Below, in pieces: positions 58,044-64,000 of a DNA stretch of 64,000 nucleotides; the stretch's first letter is position 1; each line of letters opens with the position of its first letter. The stretch comes from Leuctra nigra (lineage: Eukaryota; Arthropoda; Insecta; Plecoptera; Leuctridae): assembly GCA_934045905.1 (NCBI GenBank), contig OW203762.1, positions 5,890,001 to 5,954,000 of the forward strand, given 5' to 3'. Below the pieces are notes generated by a model that had not been told where the DNA came from, made no database searches, and saw only the letters and a list, made by a program, of their open reading frames with translations. Position numbers and translations under genes: made by a program.

Positions 58044-59387
58044 CCCTGGTTAAAATTCTAGAGAATTCTAGAGTGTTCTAGAGTGCTGGTAAACAAGATT
58101 TGTCTAGAATTGACAAGAATATTATGTTGTCGAGAACACTCTAGAGACTCGTCTCATTATAATATCAGAACACTTCAGAAATGATTAGAAAAATAAGAAA
58201 TGACTAGAATACTCTAGAACACTCTAGTGAAGTGAACTCTAGAAATGACAAGTATTATTAGAAATAACAAGAATTGAAGAAATAATAGATTCAACTAGAA
58301 ATGTCTAGTAAAAGTAGACTCTAGAAATGACTAGTATTATTAGAAATTACAAGAATTGAAGAAATAATAGATTCAACTAGAAATGTATAGTAAATGTAGA
58401 CTCTAGAAATGACTAGTATTATTAAAAATGACAAGAATTGAAGAAAAATAATAGATTCAACTAGAAGTGTCTAGTAAATGAGGACTCTAGAAATGACTAG
58501 TATTATTAAACCATAAGAATTAAAAAATGGTTAGATTCAACTAGAAATGTCTTGAAATTGTAGACTCTAGAAATGACTAGAATTATTAGAAATTACAAGA
58601 ATTAATAGTTTCTCAAGTTGTTAACAGAGAACGCCACCATCGCAATTTTATCACATATTATTTAATATCTTTAATATCTCGTTATCTGTTCGTCTTAAAG
58701 AAGTTATATTATTTGTAAAATCTGGCAAATATTTATAAGTTAATGTAATAACATAAGACATATATTTCTACATGATAGGAAAATTGGTAAAACCCTTTTT
58801 GCAGTTGTAAGTTGTTTGCTGTACAGGGTGAGCCATATTTGTTGAATGCTAGCTTTGTCCTCAACAATATCATTCAACAAAATGCATTCAACAAAATATG
58901 TCTTCTCCCATTTCAGCGAACAACGTCCAACAACTACTTACAAATCCATGGTCCAACATAATATGAAGTACTACCCTTGAAAAAAAATCCAGTACAAAAA
59001 ATTCTCGATCATGATTTCTAATAATTTCTTACCCGAGAGTTCTAGACAACCTAGTCATTTCTGATTATTTCTGACCTGAGAATTCTAGACAAATCTAGTT
59101 ATTTCTAATCATTTCTCACCTGGATTCTAGACAACCTAGTCATTTCTAATCATTTCTCATCTGAGAGTTCTAGACAACCTAGATATTTCTTATCAATTCT
59201 CAACTGGCTTCTAGACAACCTAGTCATTTCTAGTCAATTCTTGTATTTCTAGACAACCTAGTCATTTCTTGTATTTCTAGTCAAGTGCCATAACCGAGTC
59301 AAATCTAGTCAATTCTGATTATCTGATTTCTAGACAAATCTAGAGTAAGAGTTGACTAGAAAAATATGTCTAGAATTTTAAACAGGG
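58044..59387. mobile_element. CCCTGGTTAAAATTCTAGA foldback element, 1.34 kb
   Basis: The ends CCCTGGTTAAAATTCTAGA and TCTAGAATTTTAAACAGGG are flanked by TA (58042-58043, 59388-59389). The left half repeats CTAGAAATGACTAGTATTAT units of ~85 bp about four times. The right half carries TCTAGACAACCTAGTCATTT units, the complementary vocabulary. There is no ORF. Confidence 0.82.
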
Positions 59388-59519
59388 TATTCATGTTTCC
59401 CCCTTCTCAAGATAACAGATGAAGCCAACCCATGTCAAGTACTCAAAGGACCTGTCACTCAACTCAAGTGAAAAATAGATAGAAGTATAGTCTGGTTCTG
59501 ACAAATGATTGTTTTTTTC

Positions 59520-60019
59520 TAGGGGTGTGCGAATATTCGAAAATTTCGAATACTTCGAAAATATTCGATTTGGTGGTATTCGAAAAAAAAGTATTCTAAA
59601 TTTCAAAAATTCGAAAATTTTCGAATAGTTTATGTCTTTTAATTCAAAATAATCCCGCCATTTCTCATATGGGAGTGTTTTTCAATGCTGCCAACTGCTG
59701 CAAAGTCTGAAACTTCAACCGAAAATTGGCATGGCCGCCATTTTGATTTCGAGGGATATTATTTGTAGGTTATTGTTCCTCCAGGTAGACCTTCCTCATA
59801 CTCCATTTGTTCCTGTTAATTTCATTTTTTGTGATGATTTATGACAACGATATAATCCTGTCATATTACATCATAATCAGTAATCTTTCATTCTTTTATT
59901 TTTTTTTTATTGATATTATGTATTTTAATGTAGGTTCCAACTATTCGATATTCGAAATATTTTGGTCAATTATTTGATATTCATATTCGAAGTCAAAAAT
60001 CGCTATTCGCACACCCCCA
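59520..60019. mobile_element. hAT-like MITE, 500 bp
   Basis: The ends TAGGGGTGTGCGAATA and TATTCGCACACCCCCA are flanked by TTTTTTTC on both sides (59512-59519, 60020-60027), an 8-bp duplication. TTCGAA words are dense near both ends. Confidence 0.85.
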
Positions 60020-60849
60020 TTTTTTTCCCATATCCCTATGGTTTATTTTCACATACAAAGTGTTTTTTAAAAACAGACTTCCAAAAACTGAGGTGTGTTT
60101 TCTGACGTTAATTATGTACGAAAATGGGTTGAAATTGGGATGAAAAAGGTACTATTCTTAGTAATTTGCTTCAAGGGACCAGAATTTTTAATGTACTAAC
60201 ACGAAAAACACACTAGGTAGCGAGAAATGTACTAAAGAAACAATTTAATGTGCGTTCTTATGGGGGAATGCCAGCACCTTGAAATCCTACTGCAGCTTTT
60301 TCCCATTAAAATGTGCATCACTGCTCAGCTCTGACACCAGAGTAAATTTATTATTCTTTTATATATTAATTTTCCCACGAACATCCCTAGACAAAACAAG
60401 ATTTCTTCAGTGCATGCAAAGGATCATTTTGTACAAAATTAGAGAGTTAAACAAGTTAAAACAAGTACCTACAAGTTAAAAAGATAGCAAATTAGCATAT
60501 TGAAATGTTATGGAATTGTTGCCAGACATAAACATAGCATTTTAAAATGTTACGGACTAAACATACATAGGTAAGCATAGCATTAGCATATTGTACAAGT
60601 GTTTTCGACATGTAACTTTGTTTTCAGTTAGCTACTACCTACTGTTTCAGACTAAATAAAAAATCCATTAAATGATTATTAGAAGGCTCTACTGTAATAG
60701 ATACAAGTATAGCCTGGTGCTGGCAAATGCCTTTTTTTATTACATACTGCAGCTTATTTTCGCATACAAAGTGTTTTTCAAAAACAGACTTCCAAAAACT
60801 GGGGTGCAGCTTATATTAAGGTGTGGCTTATATGCGAGTAAATACGGTA

Positions 60850-61113
60850 ATAGAAACAATTTCGGTAAGATTTAGAAGTAGCGAGACACGCTTCAGTTAA
60901 TTATTTTAAAAAAGTCCCATCCACATACCTACCTATTACTTTGTCTGCAAAATATGATTGCTAAAAAACAGTTAGGTACCTACATAATATCGTCGTGAAT
61001 GTGATACTGATACCAAATGGATAATTTTGATAGGTACCTAATAGAAAATGAAGAAGTTATTGTTTCTCATCCCTCCTAGTTTGCTTTCTATATTGAAAAT
61101 GGTTGCTATTTAC
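60850..61113 (-). other. Intron start downstream of exon 1
   Basis: AT-rich intron sequence following the donor ATG|GTAAAT. No features seen. Confidence 0.5.
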
Positions 61114-62301
61114 CATTCCCTGGAAGCGTTCCCTCTCGATGGAGGAACTGCTGTCACGGCGACCATCAGATATTCCTTGGGGGAAATTTCCGGGGGGGCC
61201 GTGTCCGAACTCCGTCCTGTGCTGCGCGTGGGGAGGCACGTAAGGCTGCCCGTTAAGCTGCGTGTGGGGAGGCCCGTGATGCTGCGCGTGGGGAGGCACG
61301 TAAGGCTGCCCGTTAGGCTGCCCATGGGGAGGCACCTGATGCTGCGCGTGGGGAGGCACGTGATGCTGCGCGTGGAGAGGCACGTGATGCTGCACGTGGG
61401 GAGGCACGTAAGGCTGCGTTTGGGGCTGCACATGAGGCTGCATGTGGGGAGGCAAGTAACTGTCCTGCCACACGTCTCTCTTCCACTTGTCTGGATTTTC
61501 CATGGCACGAGCCAACAGACTCGGCTTGTTCTCAGCTTGGTGGTACGACTGTTGTCGCTGCATTGGCTGATGGTACGGCTGATAGACATTGGAAGGCCTG
61601 CCATATGTTTGAGGGACCGTCGGATAAGCGTCCTGTTGGTAGGGGACTTGGTACTGTGGGTTCTGTCCTTGGTTTGGAAACACAGTCTGTGGCGAGATGC
61701 TACTTCGTATGTCCGTGCGTCCGTTCTCCTGCGAATGATGGCGTCTCCTCGGACAATTCACCGACAGCATGTTGACTTTTGCGTTCAGCTCCGGGAAATA
61801 CTCTTTCAACATCGCTATGAAGATCAGATACGGTCCGTCTTCCCGGCTGATCCATTCCATCTCTTTGAGATTCCTGAGAACGGGCTGAAGGATGTACTCG
61901 ATGATGTTTTCGGCAGTTTCTCTTTGGGCTGTGGAATGTGCCGGAAGATTGAGACAGAACTTCATGAGATTGTCACCGACGTAGATGGGGTATTGATAAT
62001 CCTTGGGCAGAATCTGGGCGAGGTCTACCCAGGACGGATGCACCCGGTCTATCTGACAACACCGGTGGAAGATCAGGTCGGCGGAGCTTTTGCTACCGGA
62101 GATACGCTTGGCCACGACGTCGATGAGAACCTCGTTGAAGAGCACGAGCTGCAAGGCGGGGTCGAAGCTGTCGGGATCCGAGTACACGCGCTTGGCGACG
62201 ACCTTCATCGCCTGGTGGTGGCCGGAGTTGAAGTTCATGATGCGCAGGTGTCCCATAAACTGCAGGACCATTCCTGCAGGCAGACTCTCGAGCTCCGGAA
62301 A
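61114..62301 (-). CDS. Host gene exon 1 (first visible)
   Basis: A 1,188-bp exon, 396 codons in phase 0, with acceptor GGTTTGCAG and probable donor AATG|GTAAAT. Residues 1-~185 (FPELESLPAGMVLQFMGHLR, later NEVLIDVVAKRISGSKSSAD, then NIIEYILQPVLRNLKE) form a helical, structured domain. Residues ~200-290 are Gln/Tyr/Pro-rich. Residues ~290-365 are a degenerate PPHAQHHVPPHAQHQ-type repeat, followed by a Ser/Arg end. Upstream exon(s) lie outside the window or were not recognised. The open frame runs a little past the donor, to 61057, but joining exon 2 requires the donor used here. Confidence 0.85.
61195..61462 (-). repeat. In-frame Pro/His/Gln repeat
   Basis: GTGGGGAGGCACGTGATGCT-like units on the plus strand repeat about every 21-30 bp and code on the minus strand for PPHAQHH or PYVPPHAQ blocks. 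Length polymorphism is likely. Confidence 0.85.
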
Positions 62302-62944
62302 CTGCAAACCACAAGCGACATTAGAGACAACCATAGGTTCCAACAGGTACAACCTTTAGAAAGGTTGGAAATTACATATTGGAAAATGAATAAGGTACCA
62401 AATTGATACTTATTTAGGAATACACTACATATATTTATAAAAAGAAAATCACAACTATTCATTAATCATAATTAATAAATTAAATATTACATTTTTAATA
62501 AAATTACATTAGGTACCTACCTACTATTTTCATATAGTACAGTAGTAAATAACGTAATTGTCATATGAAATAGAAATTAATTACTGTTTCAAAATATTTA
62601 ATTATGTATCTCCATTTTTGAAATGCCTTTACTTGCTACTAGTATTATAAAACATGAATTTCTCTTCAAATTGTCTCTGGCTTCTATTCCAGAAAGAAAA
62701 TCCAGATGAGTCTTGTACTATTCATGTACTTTATTGTAAGGAATACCACTCGAGTTACAAATGAGCAAATCCGGCCTCCGCCATGTTTATATTTGAACTG
62801 CCTATGCGCACCACACTGCGCGCACAACATATATCAGGCTATAGACACTACACATCTCCCTCCCTAAACAATAGTATTTCAATACATAGGGTAAAACAGT
62901 AATATCATAATCCCAACATACAATCAGCATAAAACAAACAAATA
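62302..62944 (-). other. Intron upstream of exon 1
   Basis: AT-rich, with no further exon recognised. Confidence 0.45.
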
Positions 62945-62952
62945 ATGAAATA

Positions 62953-63529
62953 CAGTCTTGGGTAGTAACGTAACGAAAGTAACGCGTTACTGTAACGAAA
63001 TTACTTTTTTGGGTAACGAGCCAGTAATTTCATTACAAAATTTTTGAAGTAACGTCCGAGTAATTTCATTACTTTTTTCCATGTAATTTGAGGTTAGTAA
63101 CGCGTTACAAATTGTCGCGCCTCCACTGTTGTTTTCGTACATCTTTTGCAAGTTGTGGAACTAAATTCACGATGAGTAAGATGAATTTAAGCCTGAATTG
63201 ATTTACCTTTATCTTTTGGACGATTTTTTAATCATAAACACCTAGAATCGCCTTGTAAAATAATGTCAAATGGATATATTCACTAAAATGACACGAGAAT
63301 CTCTTTGCATGCTGGTTGTAGGATAGGCGCCATTTTTCTTATTTTGTTTTGTGTACATTTCGGAAATCACGGAAAATTTCGAAGTAATTTCGTTACTATT
63401 GTTCATAAAATGTAAAGTAATTTCATTACTTCTTAATAATTGTAACGGTAAAGTAATTTTACTACATTTTAACCCAAGTAATTTGTAACGTAATTTCATT
63501 ACTTTTTAAAAGTAATTTACCCAAGTCTG
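62953..63529. mobile_element. hAT-like MITE, 577 bp
   Basis: The ends CAGTCTTGGGTAGTAACG and TTACCCAAGTCTG are flanked by ATGAAATA on both sides (62945-62952, 63530-63537), an exact 8-bp duplication. GTAACGNNATTACTT words repeat through the element. Confidence 0.9.
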
Positions 63530-63606
63530 ATGAAATATCAGCACACAAGTCTACAATCAAAATAATCTCAAGTTCAGGATTCACACAACTTCAATCAAGG
63601 TCCGTG

Positions 63607-64000
63607 AAGTTAGCACCGCCCATTAACGCACTAATTATCTCATGTGTGGGATGAATTAATGCACAATTAGTGCGTTCGATCGGCACTAATTTTATAATTA
63701 GTGCGTCATCTGTTTCCGAGAAAAACGCACTTTACTATGGGCGGTGCCAACTTCACGCAGCACCGCCCATTGACGCACTAATTTTAAAACCCACACAGGT
63801 GATTAGTGCACAATTAGTGCGTTCGATCCCCCCCATTCCCATAATTAGTGCACACTTACTTTTCGAGTTATTCGTGAATAACCGTGGGCGGTGCAGCACC
63901 GCCCATTGAAAATTTCAAGGTTTTAGGTACGCCATGTTTTAGTGCACAATTAGTGCGTTCGATTCCCCCCATTCCCATAATTAGTGCGCACTTACTTTTC
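63607..64000. repeat. Complex TTAGTGCG / GCACCGCCCA repeat
   Basis: Units bounded by GCACCGCCCATTG and its mirror GGGCGGTGC contain CACAATTAGTGCGTTCGAT and CATAATTAGTGC blocks, repeated at least three times with a ~140-190 bp spacing. The array runs off the window. It is probably a TIR element reinserted into itself or tandemly expanded. Confidence 0.7.

Larger units (their letters stand above)
57737..60847. mobile_element. TIR element with CCGTAAATTTACTCGC ends
   Basis: The left end CCGTAAATTTACTCGCATATAAGCC is mirrored by GGCTTATATGCGAGTAAATACGG at the right, both abutting TA. It is related in style to the element at 39799-46110. The interior is filled by a foldback element (58044-59387) and a hAT MITE (59520-60019). 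The stretch GTGTTTTTCAAAAACAGAC with neighbours occurs twice (60060, 60770), an internal duplication. Confidence 0.75.
11163..62301 (-). other. Split host gene, six exons visible
   Basis: Six minus-strand segments with acceptor AG and donor GT borders join without breaking the frame (phases 0, 2, 1, 0, 1, 1 at successive donors), giving ~693 codons. The introns are 7.0, 2.7, 24.3, 13.9 and 1.2 kb. Because the phases fit at all five junctions, chance is a poor explanation. The product starts and ends outside the window. It is rich in amphipathic helices, with a low-complexity linker, no signal peptide and no membrane segment. I do not recognise it firmly. The C-terminal helical repeats loosely recall TOPAZ1-like proteins, and that is a guess to be tested by search. 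Confidence 0.8.

Noticed and set aside
61048..62406. 452-codon plus-strand frame opposite exon 1
   Set aside because: The minus-strand frame has matching splice sites and protein-like composition. The plus frame is its mirror through the GC-rich repeat.

Overview
The window looks like AT-rich nuclear DNA from an insect. A hemipteran is my best guess, from the density and mix of transposons, but no marker settles the order. There is no bacterial, plasmid or organelle organisation. The only cellular gene I can support is a split gene on the minus strand. Six exons (61114-62301, 53818-54065, 50951-51135, 26502-26668, 12532-12640, 11163-11345) join in perfect phase with GT/AG borders over 51 kb. 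They encode about 693 residues of a mostly helical, soluble-looking protein with a Pro/His/Gln-rich repeat linker. The gene enters from the right and very probably leaves to the left. I could not identify it with confidence.

Nearly everything else is mobile or repetitive DNA in its introns. Left of the last exon (1-11 kb) are a LINE split by a foldback element, a 6-bp-TSD terminal-inverted-repeat (TIR) element, MITEs, and a TTAA foldback element that received a Helitron-like insertion. The 13.9-kb intron (12.6-26.5 kb) carries a 4.8-kb satellite of 126 units of exactly 38 bp, grown inside the 3' coding end of an RTE-like LINE. It also holds two Helitron-like copies and a 3.2-kb element with ~210-bp inverted ends.

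The 24.3-kb intron (26.7-50.9 kb) holds several blocks. A pogo-like MITE contains a LINE tail. A DDE-like transposon gene is broken by a young non-autonomous LTR element (30105-34534). There is an RTE-like LINE (37.2-39.1 kb) and a nest of at least four elements (39.8-46.1 kb). At its right end are nested CAGGG-type elements and an 81-bp x 16 minisatellite with an open frame.

From 51 to 64 kb there are three back-to-back TTAA-flanked elements (one with a piggyBac-like N-terminus), near-perfect palindromic MITEs, a 3.1-kb TIR element enclosing a 1.3-kb foldback element and a hAT MITE, and another hAT MITE. Several families occur twice or more here, once occupied and once empty, so insertion boundaries and target duplications can be read directly from the window.
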